A stretch of 64,000 nucleotides of DNA from Lewinellaceae bacterium (GTDB taxonomy: Bacteria > Bacteroidota > Bacteroidia > Chitinophagales > Saprospiraceae), in contig JADJYW010000029.1 in assembly GCA_016719605.1 (NCBI GenBank), positions 1 through 64,000 on the forward strand. The letters are read 5' to 3'. The notes under the pieces are model-generated. The model did not search any database. It was not told the DNA's origin and saw only the letters and a list, made by a program, of their open reading frames with translations. Both the position numbers and the translations under genes were made by a program. Shown here piece by piece: positions 24,549 through 33,125 of the stretch (positions are counted from its first letter, which is position 1; each line of letters opens with the position of its first letter).

Positions 24549-26285
24549 TTGCCTGGCCGCCGCGCTCTTTCGGGTGGCCCATTCCTATTGGCTCAAAATC
24601 AAATCATCTTTGAAGCGGAAGGCCCAACGAAGGAAATACCCGAAGGGAACCGCTTCGAAGTTGCCTTCACGCTGAAAAACGCAACTGCCCAACGGTTTGT
24701 CCCGCCCGATTTCAAGGGACTCCGCGTGACCTCCGGCCCTACCGAGTTGCGCAGTGCCGGTTTCGTTAATGGGAAATCGTACAGTCACCAATCCTGGACG
24801 TATGAGTTGGAAGCCGGTACACCCGGTACCTACACTATTGGATCCGCGATGGTACAGACAACAAGCCAAACACTACGCACCCAACCCTTAGTCATCCGTG
24901 TAGTAAAACCCAGACCCGGGAAAACCAGGGCGCCCGCCCCGGGATCGAACGACCGCCTATTTCTCAGCGGCGAATTGAACCGTGAAACTGCGTGGGTTGG
25001 CCAGCAGGTGCATTACCAGGTAAAACTGTACACCCAGGTGGGCGTATCCAACTACGATATTCTGGACTTGCCGCAGTTTGAAGGTTTTTTTGCCCAGGAG
25101 CGCCGGCGCTTCGATACCCGGGTGCAATACCAGACCATCCGGGGTAAAAAATACGCGGTGCGCATCCTGTATGAAATGGCCCTTTTCCCACAAGAAGCAG
25201 GTGTCCTGGCCATCGGCCCGGCGCGGGTTCGGGTCGGCGTGGAACCATCTGCAGGAGGAGTACGAGCACTTATGAATGCCGTCCCGGTTATGCTCCAGAC
25301 ACAGCCCTTGACAATCAGAATCAATCCACTACCCGAACCGGCGCCCGCGAATTTTTCAGGTGGCGTAGGCATATACTCGTGGAAAGTGACTTCCGATAAA
25401 AGTACGCTCACCACCGACGACGCCCTCACCCTGACCGTATCCATCGAAGGCAATGGCGATGCACGCCGTTTCGCCAATCCACGTTTTGTGCTACCCGACG
25501 GGCTGGAAGGTTTTGAACCCAAAGCCCGGGAACAAGAGGAGTACGAAACCGGCGACCAGTTTGTCCATGCCCGCATTCTGGAGTATGTGATCCTGCCGAA
25601 ACAGCCGGGAGAGTACACCTTGCTGCCGGAATTGGTGGTTTTTAATGCCGACAGCAACGCCTACCAAACCCTGCAGGCCGAACAACCGGTGACTATTTTG
25701 GTAACACCCGGCCCTACGTTCGGACAAGAATCGGCGCCCATAGAGACCGTCGCCACACCTCCCGCCCCGCGCTCCTTTTGGGAAGATATTTGGAAACAAA
25801 CGCTTCAGCAGTTTTCGGCCCCGGCACTCGGTTTTACATTTGGCGGACTGTTTATCCTTGCCGCAGTCCTCTTTTTTTGGCATCAAAAAAAACAACGCAC
25901 GGTAGTCGAGCCTACTGATAATGGCCCGATTCCAGCCGCCGAACGGCCCAAACCCAGCCTGCGAAATCTGCGAAATCGGCTCCAGGAAGTCCAGCGGCTC
26001 ATCCAGCAAGACAACCCCAAGGTATTTTACCATGAATTGCTGAAAGCCGTGCAAGCCAGTATTACTGCCGGTCTGGACACCGATCCGGCGCTGCTTACTA
26101 AGGAATTTATGCAAGAGCATTGTGCTGCGCGCGGGGTTCCGCAGCCGACCCTCGATACCTTGGCACAAGTATGGCAAACCTGTGAAAAATCGGTGTTTGC
26201 CGGCCAGGCCGCCGATCGGGAGATGCTCCAGACGTGGCAAAAAGCCGATACTGCCCTGCAACAATTGGACGCGACGTTCAAATAG
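24549..26285 (+). CDS. batD: BatD-like protein, N-terminus uncertain
   Basis: A 578-residue BatD (oxygen tolerance) family protein: repeated Ig-like beta domains from IIFEAEGPTKEIPEGNRFEV on, a transmembrane helix at about 422-444 (FTFGGLFILAAVLFFW) and a cytoplasmic helical tail. In aerotolerance operons it accompanies BatA, BatB, BatC and BatE; none is here. The first usable in-frame codon is a TTG at 24549, and no real signal peptide results. The pieces of one are split over three frames: MRVYSKIR from ATG 24506, LAGSFCLAAALF in another frame, FLLAQNQ in this one. So two small indels upstream are suspected. Confidence 0.85.
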   Translation: MPGRRALSGGPFLLAQNQIIFEAEGPTKEIPEGNRFEVAFTLKNATAQRFVPPDFKGLRVTSGPTELRSAGFVNGKSYSHQSWTYELEAGTPGTYTIGSAMVQTTSQTLRTQPLVIRVVKPRPGKTRAPAPGSNDRLFLSGELNRETAWVGQQVHYQVKLYTQVGVSNYDILDLPQFEGFFAQERRRFDTRVQYQTIRGKKYAVRILYEMALFPQEAGVLAIGPARVRVGVEPSAGGVRALMNAVPVMLQTQPLTIRINPLPEPAPANFSGGVGIYSWKVTSDKSTLTTDDALTLTVSIEGNGDARRFANPRFVLPDGLEGFEPKAREQEEYETGDQFVHARILEYVILPKQPGEYTLLPELVVFNADSNAYQTLQAEQPVTILVTPGPTFGQESAPIETVATPPAPRSFWEDIWKQTLQQFSAPALGFTFGGLFILAAVLFFWHQKKQRTVVEPTDNGPIPAAERPKPSLRNLRNRLQEVQRLIQQDNPKVFYHELLKAVQASITAGLDTDPALLTKEFMQEHCAARGVPQPTLDTLAQVWQTCEKSVFAGQAADREMLQTWQKADTALQQLDATFK

Positions 26286-26295
26286 CCCCTGCCCG

Positions 26296-27519
26296 TTACC
26301 GCATCTTCACCTTTCGCCCCGGCAGCCCGGGCCATGCCGGCATTTTGGGTTCTAGCCCGCGAGGTGTGATCAGCCAAAGCACCGGAACCCGTGGTTGTAC
26401 ACGCGGTTTATCGGCATAGCCATCCGTAAAAAACACCAACCCGTCCGGGCGTTCTCTATTGGCATATTCGAGGGCGGCGTTGAAGTCGGTGCCCCCGCGG
26501 CCGGTTATGATTTCAGGGGTAGTTCCGCGATACAGGTATTGCTGGTACACCTGCGTGTCTGCCTCAATAATCTCCACCGTCGCCCCTGCTCGCCACAAGT
26601 GGAATACTTCATTGAAAAACAAATTGAAGTCGTCCTGCCCAATACTCCCCGACGTATCTATAGCCACCAGCAGCCGGCGGCGGCGGCGGATGAGCATACC
26701 GGGCACCGTTCCGTAGCGCTTACTCGGGCGTTTTATGGTGTTTTTCAGACGTGTTTTGGCGGCACTTTCAGCAAACAGCCTCAATGCCAACCGCCAGTTC
26801 AGCAGTGGTGCCGGCCGCAGCAGTTTTTGTTCGAGTACCTCGCGCACTGCTCCGGGCATTGCACCCCAGGCATGTGCACTGGTACGCTGGTGGGCAGTCC
26901 GCATCAGGCTGTCTATGTGTATTTCGGCGGCATCGCGCTCGAGTTCGCTGCTACTACGCATCTCTCGCCAGGGCTGGTGGCGCTCCAGTCCGTGCGAGTC
27001 GGAGCGAATGCTGTTGAGTAGTTCCTGCTCGGGTGAACCCGCGGCCTGGCCACCTCGTCCCTGGCGCAGGTCTTCGAGTTTTTTGTAATAATAAAACCAC
27101 GTTTGCTCCGGCAGCAAAGCCAGTGCTGGAAACGATTCGAGGAAGATGCTGTCGTCGGGCAGGAATGAGCGCTCCACATACTGGTTCACCACCAGATCGA
27201 AGGCCACGTTCAGGAGTAGCGGATCGAGAAACGGCTCGCGTACAAACAAGTGGCGAAATACCAGATGCAGCATCTCGTGTTTTACCACGCCGTACCGGTG
27301 ATTCGTTTCCGTGAGCACGCCGTCCCAGAAGTCCGCGTTCACATACAGGGTGAGGGCATTTTTGCCAAGCCCTACGGCCAGGGTATCTACCGGGTGTTTG
27401 TTGCCGACAACTTCCTTGTTCAGGCTGCCAAACAGGTGGGCATAAAACGGCTCGCGCAGCAACAGATCAATCCCCGTTCGGGCGAGTTCGTCCAGAATAC
27501 GCGATGCAGTGTTTGGCAT
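26296..27519 (-). CDS. DUF2201 putative metallopeptidase with VWA domain
   Basis: A 407-residue cytoplasmic protein. The N-terminal metallopeptidase-like domain has HEMLH (81-85), a zincin HExxH signature. The C-terminal von Willebrand A-type domain has a MIDAS loop DTSGSIG (about 290) and the later TGRGGTDFNAALEYA. This pair is the DUF2201 architecture, usually encoded beside a MoxR AAA+ ATPase that is not present in this window. It converges with batD, 10 bases apart. ATG 27519 fits the conserved start better than upstream codons. Role unknown; metal-ion insertion or protein maturation are possibilities. Confidence 0.87.
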   Translation of the reverse strand: MPNTASRILDELARTGIDLLLREPFYAHLFGSLNKEVVGNKHPVDTLAVGLGKNALTLYVNADFWDGVLTETNHRYGVVKHEMLHLVFRHLFVREPFLDPLLLNVAFDLVVNQYVERSFLPDDSIFLESFPALALLPEQTWFYYYKKLEDLRQGRGGQAAGSPEQELLNSIRSDSHGLERHQPWREMRSSSELERDAAEIHIDSLMRTAHQRTSAHAWGAMPGAVREVLEQKLLRPAPLLNWRLALRLFAESAAKTRLKNTIKRPSKRYGTVPGMLIRRRRRLLVAIDTSGSIGQDDFNLFFNEVFHLWRAGATVEIIEADTQVYQQYLYRGTTPEIITGRGGTDFNAALEYANRERPDGLVFFTDGYADKPRVQPRVPVLWLITPRGLEPKMPAWPGLPGRKVKMR

Positions 27520-27540
27520 ATTTAAACATTTTGTGCGCAC

Positions 27541-28581
27541 CTACTCTATCCCCGACTCGAGCAAGATGAGTGTCCGGTTGTCGGCATCCAGTTGAGCCTC
27601 TATTTGGTAAGGGAAAGTGGCCTGATGTGCTACATGGCCAAATGGAAGCCCATAGGCCACCGGCATACCGAGGTTACCCAGGCGATCCGTCAAGGTTTCG
27701 GGCAGCGTCAGGGAGAACTCTGCATTTTTGGGGCCGCATTCGGCAAAAACGCCGAGTACTATACCCGCAGCTTTCCGAAGATCGGTGGCTTGCAGCAGCT
27801 GAGTCAACAAACGATCAATGCGGTAGGGTTGTTCACCAACGTCTTCGATGAAAACAATTTTTCCGTCAAACGACGGCTGAAAAGCCGTGCCGGCGAGTGT
27901 AGCCAGGAGAGAGAGATTGCCACCTGTTAATCGCCCGCGGGTAGTTCCTGGCGTAATAGTGAACGGTTGGTATTCCGCGCCGGGCAGTTCAGCGCCTGCA
28001 TCCGGCGCTTGTATTCGATACCCCGGCTGTGGACTCGCAACTACTGCGCGCAAATGCTGGAGCGTGTTTTCCGGAAAATCGGAGGCTGCTACCGGGCCGT
28101 GAAACGTAACAAGTCCCGTTTGTTGGCTGATGGCCAGATGCAAAGCCGTCACATCGCTGTATCCGATGAAAGGCTTGGGATTCTTGCGCAGCAGGTTGTA
28201 ATCTATGTACGGGAGCAAGCGCGTAGCGCCATAGCCACCGCGTACACACCAAACGGCATCCACATCAGGGTCGGAAAAAGCCCAATGCAGATCAGCCAAT
28301 CGCGCCGCATCTTCACCTGCCAAGTAGCCGTGTCGGGCGCGCAAAGCAGATCCTTCCCGCACCTGATATCCAAATGCGGTCAAGTTTGCCAGTGCCTTTG
28401 CTATTTTTTCGTCGGAGGCCGGGCTTGCGGGTGCGATCAGCGCGACGGTTGCACCGTCGCGCAAACGCGGGGGTTTGATATGCGCGGTGATATCGGTGCC
28501 GGCAGATTTTGCAGCCGGTGCAGAAAAGATCGAAGCGAGCAAGGTTAGCGCAGTTTTTTGAACGAAATGACGACGAAACAT
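27541..28581 (-). CDS. Peptidase S66, LD-carboxypeptidase
   Basis: A 346-residue serine peptidase of family S66 that trims the terminal D-Ala from L,D-linked tetrapeptides during peptidoglycan recycling. It has the nucleophile Ser in FIGYSDVTALHLA, the RGGYGATRLLPYID block, and the Glu/His pair in FIEDVGEQPYRIDR and PFGHVAHQ. The N terminus MFRRHFVQKTALTLLAS, with the twin Arg, Phe and Lys, looks like a Tat signal followed by a hydrophobic stretch and Ala-rich cleavage site, so it is probably periplasmic. Upstream in-frame start candidates would bury this signal. Confidence 0.92.
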   Translation of the reverse strand: MFRRHFVQKTALTLLASIFSAPAAKSAGTDITAHIKPPRLRDGATVALIAPASPASDEKIAKALANLTAFGYQVREGSALRARHGYLAGEDAARLADLHWAFSDPDVDAVWCVRGGYGATRLLPYIDYNLLRKNPKPFIGYSDVTALHLAISQQTGLVTFHGPVAASDFPENTLQHLRAVVASPQPGYRIQAPDAGAELPGAEYQPFTITPGTTRGRLTGGNLSLLATLAGTAFQPSFDGKIVFIEDVGEQPYRIDRLLTQLLQATDLRKAAGIVLGVFAECGPKNAEFSLTLPETLTDRLGNLGMPVAYGLPFGHVAHQATFPYQIEAQLDADNRTLILLESGIE

Positions 28582-28625
28582 CTGGATAGGCGATTTTTGG
28601 ATGACAGATTCTACTAAATTCAGTC

Positions 28626-28655
28626 TTGCGCAAAAGTGCATATTGCGACCTTTGC
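28626..28655 (+). promoter_or_regulatory. Candidate promoter of the DUF2027/Smr gene
   Basis: TTG (28626-28628), 18 bases, then GACCTTTGC (28647-28655), one base off the TAnnTTTG consensus. About 95 bases before the ATG. Confidence 0.42.
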
Positions 28656-28748
28656 TCGAACCATTTTTGATCAACAAGGTTACAAAACCTACCTGTACAA
28701 CATCTCCCAAAATTTGCAAATTTTCATTCCTAAATCGCAAACCAGACT

Positions 28749-29801
28749 ATGCTTTTCGCCATTGGCACCAAAGTTCTTTTTCGATACACCGGAGAGCGGG
28801 GCACCATCACAGCGCGCCTGGATGATAATATGCTCCAAGTGCGCCTCGACAGCGACCCTGACCTGGAGATACCTGCTTTCGCGGAAGATTTGGTACGCGA
28901 CACCGGGGCCGAGCCTGCACTGTCCGGCGCCAAATTTGTGAAAGGCAAGCAGGAGGTTGTCCCGCCGCCGCCGCCGCGCCGGGAAATCAAGAGCCAATAT
29001 GTCATCCTCAAGCCTCAGGGAATGCTGATTGTGTTCGAGCCTATGCCCGGGCGCGATGGCGCTGTGTCCCGCTATAAAATATGGCTCGTCAACGATACGA
29101 CCTTCGAGTTTCTGTTTGACATAGAACTCTTTACCAGCCAAAAAACCATACTGCAAGCCGACGGGAAATTAGCGGCAACAACCATACTGGAGTTGGGCGA
29201 TCTGCTATACGACGATTTGAGCGATCTGCCGGAGGTTGATATCGAAATTCGCCGGATCACTACGGATGGCCTGGATACCCCCCTCAACCGTCAGTTTAAG
29301 ATTCGGCCCAAGCAGTTTTTTAATAACGTACAAACTGCGCCTATCCTGAATGTGCTTGCGCACCAGTTCCTGTTGTTCAACACATTTGAACCTGCAAAAA
29401 CAACTTCAGACAAAACAAATCTGCTTGACTATACCCGCCAGACCCTTCAGGAAAAACATCGTTTGGACGAATCGAATAGTACCCTGTTCCAGGTTTTTGA
29501 TGTGGAAACGTTTGCCAACTTTGAGCCGGAAATAGACCTCCATATTGAAAATTTAGTCAACGGATATGCGCGACTTGATCCCAGTCAGATTATCCGGATT
29601 CAGATGCAGCATTTTCAGCGTTTTTTAGAAAAAGCCATTCGATTGGGTGTACTGCGCATTTTCATTATTCATGGAGTAGGGGAAGGGAAACTACGCGATT
29701 CCATCGCCCAGGAGCTTCGTCGTCATCCACAGGTGTACCGATTTAAGAACGAGTATCACCCCAAGTATGGCTATGGCGCCACTGAGGTGATCTTTGATTA
29801 G
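28749..29801 (+). CDS. DUF2027 / Smr domain protein
   Basis: A 350-residue cytoplasmic protein typical of Bacteroidota. It has an N-terminal SH3-like barrel (FAIGTKVLFRYTGERGTITA), a proline stretch (PPPPPRR) near 75, a beta-rich DUF2027 middle and a C-terminal Smr domain (about 262-350) with DLHIENL and the IIHGVGEGKLRDSI loop. Smr domains of the MutS2 type nick branched DNA or cleave RNA at stalled ribosomes. The HGxGxG loop is intact, so nuclease activity is plausible but not shown. It ends at a very strong hairpin. Confidence 0.88.
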   Translation: MLFAIGTKVLFRYTGERGTITARLDDNMLQVRLDSDPDLEIPAFAEDLVRDTGAEPALSGAKFVKGKQEVVPPPPPRREIKSQYVILKPQGMLIVFEPMPGRDGAVSRYKIWLVNDTTFEFLFDIELFTSQKTILQADGKLAATTILELGDLLYDDLSDLPEVDIEIRRITTDGLDTPLNRQFKIRPKQFFNNVQTAPILNVLAHQFLLFNTFEPAKTTSDKTNLLDYTRQTLQEKHRLDESNSTLFQVFDVETFANFEPEIDLHIENLVNGYARLDPSQIIRIQMQHFQRFLEKAIRLGVLRIFIIHGVGEGKLRDSIAQELRRHPQVYRFKNEYHPKYGYGATEVIFD

Positions 29802-29807
29802 CCCCAG

Positions 29808-29863
29808 CCCATCAAAAAAGAGAGCCAGCGACGGATTCGTCGCTGGCTCTCTTTTTTGATGGG
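29808..29863. terminator. Bidirectional terminator with 26-base perfect stem
   Basis: Arms 29808-29833 and 29838-29863 are perfectly complementary around GATT. The distal part of each arm is A6/T6, so each strand has a U-tract: it serves both the plus-strand DUF2027 gene and, if transcripts reach it, minus-strand gldN. Confidence 0.88.
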
Positions 29864-29885
29864 TTGACCCGATACAGTAGTATTT

Positions 29886-30764
29886 TTAATACTGCCAGAG
29901 GTCATGTTCAAAGTTGAAGATCATGTTTTTGATGCGGTCGGACTCCCAGAGTGCGTCTACGCCACGAGCATAATCCTCAATACGCCGATCATATACATTG
30001 GATTCCTTGATGATAAAGCTGGCGAAATACCGCATTTCAAAAAGGTCTTCCCAGGAAATTGTTGCATTGGTATTACCTCCCAGCGTGTACACCCGATGGC
30101 GAGCAAAGAGATCGCGTGCTTGCGGATAATACACCCAAAACATCGCTTTTTCGTAGCGGAAGTTGCCCTCGCTGTCTTTGACATCAATTAGCGGAGCAAT
30201 ACCAAGGATACGAACCTGCATCGTAGACGTTTCTTTATCAAAATACCATATCTCCTTGATACGGAAACGTTTGACATCGGCCCAGTTGATATCATTCCGA
30301 ACAATCTGAACTTTTTCTTCGTATGTCTCCGGGTCAAATGTTACGATTGTATCTGTTTTTGACAACATGGAAAGTACATCGTCAGTGCTCAGACGCTTGG
30401 TAAATTTGTCATCATCTACAGAATAAACAGGCATTTCTCCTTTTGAAGCAGCATCTGACAAGAGGCGGAAAAATGGCTCTTCAGGATAAGCGAAGGGCAA
30501 ATTCATTTTTTCACGCACGTCAATGATACGCCAGACGCGTTTTTCCCAGAAAATGTCACTTTCCCGGATGGGCTGGTACGCCAAGACACGGCGTTCCGTC
30601 ATGATTTCCTTTTTAACTACATCATCCAAGGGAGCCTCTCCGAAATCATCCGGTTCGCTCACCTCAGTCTTTACTCCAATTTCATCGTATTCCTGGGCAA
30701 GGAGGACATTTCCTGTTGCAAAAAGTAATAGGCTCAGACTTGTCCATTTTACAAAAGTATGCAT
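29886..30764 (-). CDS. gldN: Type IX secretion/gliding protein GldN
   Basis: A 292-residue GldN (PorN) with a Sec signal peptide (cleavage after LLAQ, about 22). It is a periplasmic component that joins GldK in the ring of the type IX secretion system. Family sequence includes YQPIRESDIFWEKRVWRIIDVREKMNLPF, YFDKETSTMQVRILGIAPL and FWVYYPQARDLFARH. A longer frame (from 30800) was rejected because ATG 30764 gives a clean signal. Last gene of the gldKLMN run; a hairpin separates it from gldM. Confidence 0.96.
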   Translation of the reverse strand: MHTFVKWTSLSLLLFATGNVLLAQEYDEIGVKTEVSEPDDFGEAPLDDVVKKEIMTERRVLAYQPIRESDIFWEKRVWRIIDVREKMNLPFAYPEEPFFRLLSDAASKGEMPVYSVDDDKFTKRLSTDDVLSMLSKTDTIVTFDPETYEEKVQIVRNDINWADVKRFRIKEIWYFDKETSTMQVRILGIAPLIDVKDSEGNFRYEKAMFWVYYPQARDLFARHRVYTLGGNTNATISWEDLFEMRYFASFIIKESNVYDRRIEDYARGVDALWESDRIKNMIFNFEHDLWQY

Positions 30765-30818
30765 GGTTCGCAATGGATTGATTAAGTGAATGTTTAGCAA
30801 TTTCCCCGTATGTATGTG

Positions 30819-30855
30819 TTCAACCGGCCGGTATTGATATAGCAGGCCGGTTGAA
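30819..30855. terminator. Stem-loop between gldM and gldN
   Basis: Perfect 11-base stem TTCAACCGGCC (30819-30829) / GGCCGGTTGAA (30845-30855) with a 15-base loop, 4 bases after the gldM stop. There is no U-tract on the minus strand, so it is more likely an mRNA-stabilising or partial-termination hairpin that sets the gldN level. Confidence 0.6.
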
Positions 30856-30858
30856 ACA

Positions 30859-32412
30859 CTATTTTTTACCGAATCTTGAAGACCAAGTCACCCAGTTTTT
30901 ACGCCCGGCAATATCGCCCGGACATTTGGCTTTGATATCCAGGAAGTAGTATACGTCACCTGGTGCCGCTTTCTGAATCATCTCCTGTACATCCGATCCA
31001 AAACGAGCGCCTGCATTAGTTTTTTCAACCACATCGGCACGCTTTTTTTGATAGGCGACAGTGAAACCAGCGACTTCGCATTTAGCATCGAAATCAAAAT
31101 TTTCCAGGACAGCGGCAACACCTCCTTGTGCTTTGAAGGTACCATTCGGGATAGAACTATCAAAACGTTGTGCGCCAAGTTGGGGTACCGGGTCAGGAAT
31201 ACGCTTCACTTTGTAGGTGAATTTGGTCGGGGGTAAGCCGCCGCCCGAAAGGGTGATTACGGCTTCGCCGGGCGTGGAAACGCGAACATTGTAGTGCGAA
31301 GTCCCGTCCTTTGTCAAGACAATACCCGCACCGGTAGCGTTAACCTTTAGATCGTTGGAAGAAACCCCTGCGGCTGAGACCGAGATTGGGTTGTCTACAC
31401 CGATGTAAAACACATTCATTTTATCCAATTGGACGGAGCAGGAACGCTGGCCAACTTCATACTGGAAGTCTTTCGAGTAGTTCTTAACCTCTCCAGTCAA
31501 CGGGTTTTTGACATTGATGCTGACCTTGTAGGTCTTCGTGCCGGTAGAACTGGTACCGGTTTCGTATTTGGCAATACCTTCTTTTAGAGGTAAACCACGG
31601 CCATCTACAGATATACTGATATTATCTGCAGTAGTGCTGAATGCACTCAAGAATACATCCGCTTCATACTTTTCACCAGCGATAACATATCCCTTAGGGG
31701 CACTTATAGCGGGTTGGAAAGCATCGAACTTGATATCCTTACCAGCAACCTGTTCCAGACAATAGTTCAGAACTGCAGAGGAAGAAGCCTTGGCATCGCT
31801 TTGTATTTTACCCAGAATTGGAAAGCACGCAGCTACCGGCATTTGGCGAAACTTGAAATCTGCCCAACTGTTTTTGTCAGAACCAGCCGGAAGTGGTTCC
31901 AGATCAAGCGGTAGGCCTGCTGCCACAGCAGGGTCGTTATCAGCTAATGCCAATAATTTTTCGCGAGTTTCCTTTACTTTCCGTTCTATTTCAAATCCGA
32001 GGCCTTCTTTCCCTTCTTCACCCAACACGAACATACGGGTAGTGATATCCTTGTTACGAATATCTTTCGGAATAGTCGGATCATTTTTAGATGGGCCTCC
32101 GGCCTTTTCAAACAACTTGGTGCGAACGCTTTCAATGAATTCCGAAAAGTCCTTTGCTACGACGAGTGCCTCTTTAGCATTGTTACGGTACTTCTCATTG
32201 TTTTCATTTTTATATGCATCTGCCTGTGCATTAATATTATCCATCACCACGCCATTGGTTTTTTCAACAATATCGCGGCTGCCTTTCAAGCCTCTGTCCA
32301 AGGAAAAGAAGGCATTCATGACCTCGGCAGATACGTTCAGCGCGAGCAGCGCAGTCAACACCAAATACATCAGGTTGATCATTAGCTGTCGCGGCTCCTT
32401 TGGTATTGACAT
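30859..32412 (-). CDS. gldM: Type IX secretion motor protein GldM
   Basis: A 517-residue GldM (PorM). One N-terminal transmembrane helix (about 11-32, MINLMYLVLTALLALNVSAEVM) anchors it to GldL in the inner membrane. The long periplasmic part has the helical D1 domain and three Ig-like domains (D2-D4), ending at the GldKN ring. GldLM is the proton-driven rotary motor of type IX secretion. Length matches the family. It overlaps no neighbour; gldL ends 54 bases upstream. Confidence 0.97.
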   Translation of the reverse strand: MSIPKEPRQLMINLMYLVLTALLALNVSAEVMNAFFSLDRGLKGSRDIVEKTNGVVMDNINAQADAYKNENNEKYRNNAKEALVVAKDFSEFIESVRTKLFEKAGGPSKNDPTIPKDIRNKDITTRMFVLGEEGKEGLGFEIERKVKETREKLLALADNDPAVAAGLPLDLEPLPAGSDKNSWADFKFRQMPVAACFPILGKIQSDAKASSSAVLNYCLEQVAGKDIKFDAFQPAISAPKGYVIAGEKYEADVFLSAFSTTADNISISVDGRGLPLKEGIAKYETGTSSTGTKTYKVSINVKNPLTGEVKNYSKDFQYEVGQRSCSVQLDKMNVFYIGVDNPISVSAAGVSSNDLKVNATGAGIVLTKDGTSHYNVRVSTPGEAVITLSGGGLPPTKFTYKVKRIPDPVPQLGAQRFDSSIPNGTFKAQGGVAAVLENFDFDAKCEVAGFTVAYQKKRADVVEKTNAGARFGSDVQEMIQKAAPGDVYYFLDIKAKCPGDIAGRKNWVTWSSRFGKK

Positions 32413-32466
32413 ATAGATTCGTCTTTAAATTTTTAAAAAAAAGGAGTGCAGTTGTTGTAAACTCGC

Positions 32467-33060
32467 TTACTGACGACCGATGTTGGACATTGCTGCCAGC
32501 ATATTGCCATAAACAGTATTGAGCGATCCGAGATTTTTGTTCAAAGAGGACAACTGATCTTTGTAAGCACGCACATCCTCTGCAGACTTAGCCATATCTG
32601 ACATAGCCTCATTCATCTTTGTGTAGAAATTACTCATCGATTTAACCTGCTCTTGTGTGCCGGAAAAATCCACCTCCTGCAGTGCCTTCAAAGCGCCGAG
32701 GCTTTTTGACATAGACTGAAGTTCTGTTAACATGCCACCCAGCTGACGCTCAACTACATCACCATGCAGGGGAGCTACTTCGGGCATATTGGAGGTTGCA
32801 CCTGCCGTCAGCGGCTGGATACGGGAGTGGTAATCATCAAGCCCCGGGTAGAGCTTGCTCCAGTAGTAATCGGGTTCTGGACCGAGCAGGCCCAAAAAGA
32901 GAAAAATCACTGCTTCTACACTCAAACCAACGATAAGCATCTCGGAGGCAAACTCCCAGCTTTCGAGTTTGAAAAGCGCTCCCATAAGAACGATGGATGC
33001 ACCGACACCGATGAGCAGGTTCTTAAAGTACTTGAAGGTCTTGGTCTTGACGAAACTCAT
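32467..33060 (-). CDS. gldL: Type IX secretion motor protein GldL
   Basis: A 197-residue inner-membrane protein with two helices (about 15-32 and 38-60). Between and within them lie the charged residues of the proton channel (KLESWEFASEML contains the conserved Glu). A long cytoplasmic coiled-coil-like tail follows (about 95-197). Start MSFVKTKTFKYFKNLLIGVGA is highly characteristic. It assembles as a pentamer around the GldM helix pair. Confidence 0.96.
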   Translation of the reverse strand: MSFVKTKTFKYFKNLLIGVGASIVLMGALFKLESWEFASEMLIVGLSVEAVIFLFLGLLGPEPDYYWSKLYPGLDDYHSRIQPLTAGATSNMPEVAPLHGDVVERQLGGMLTELQSMSKSLGALKALQEVDFSGTQEQVKSMSNFYTKMNEAMSDMAKSAEDVRAYKDQLSSLNKNLGSLNTVYGNMLAAMSNIGRQ

Positions 33061-33125
33061 TGTTAAAACTTTTTAGCAGTTGACAAAAAGGTTGAACTGT
33101 ATTGATTCTTGTTAATAAGGATGTT

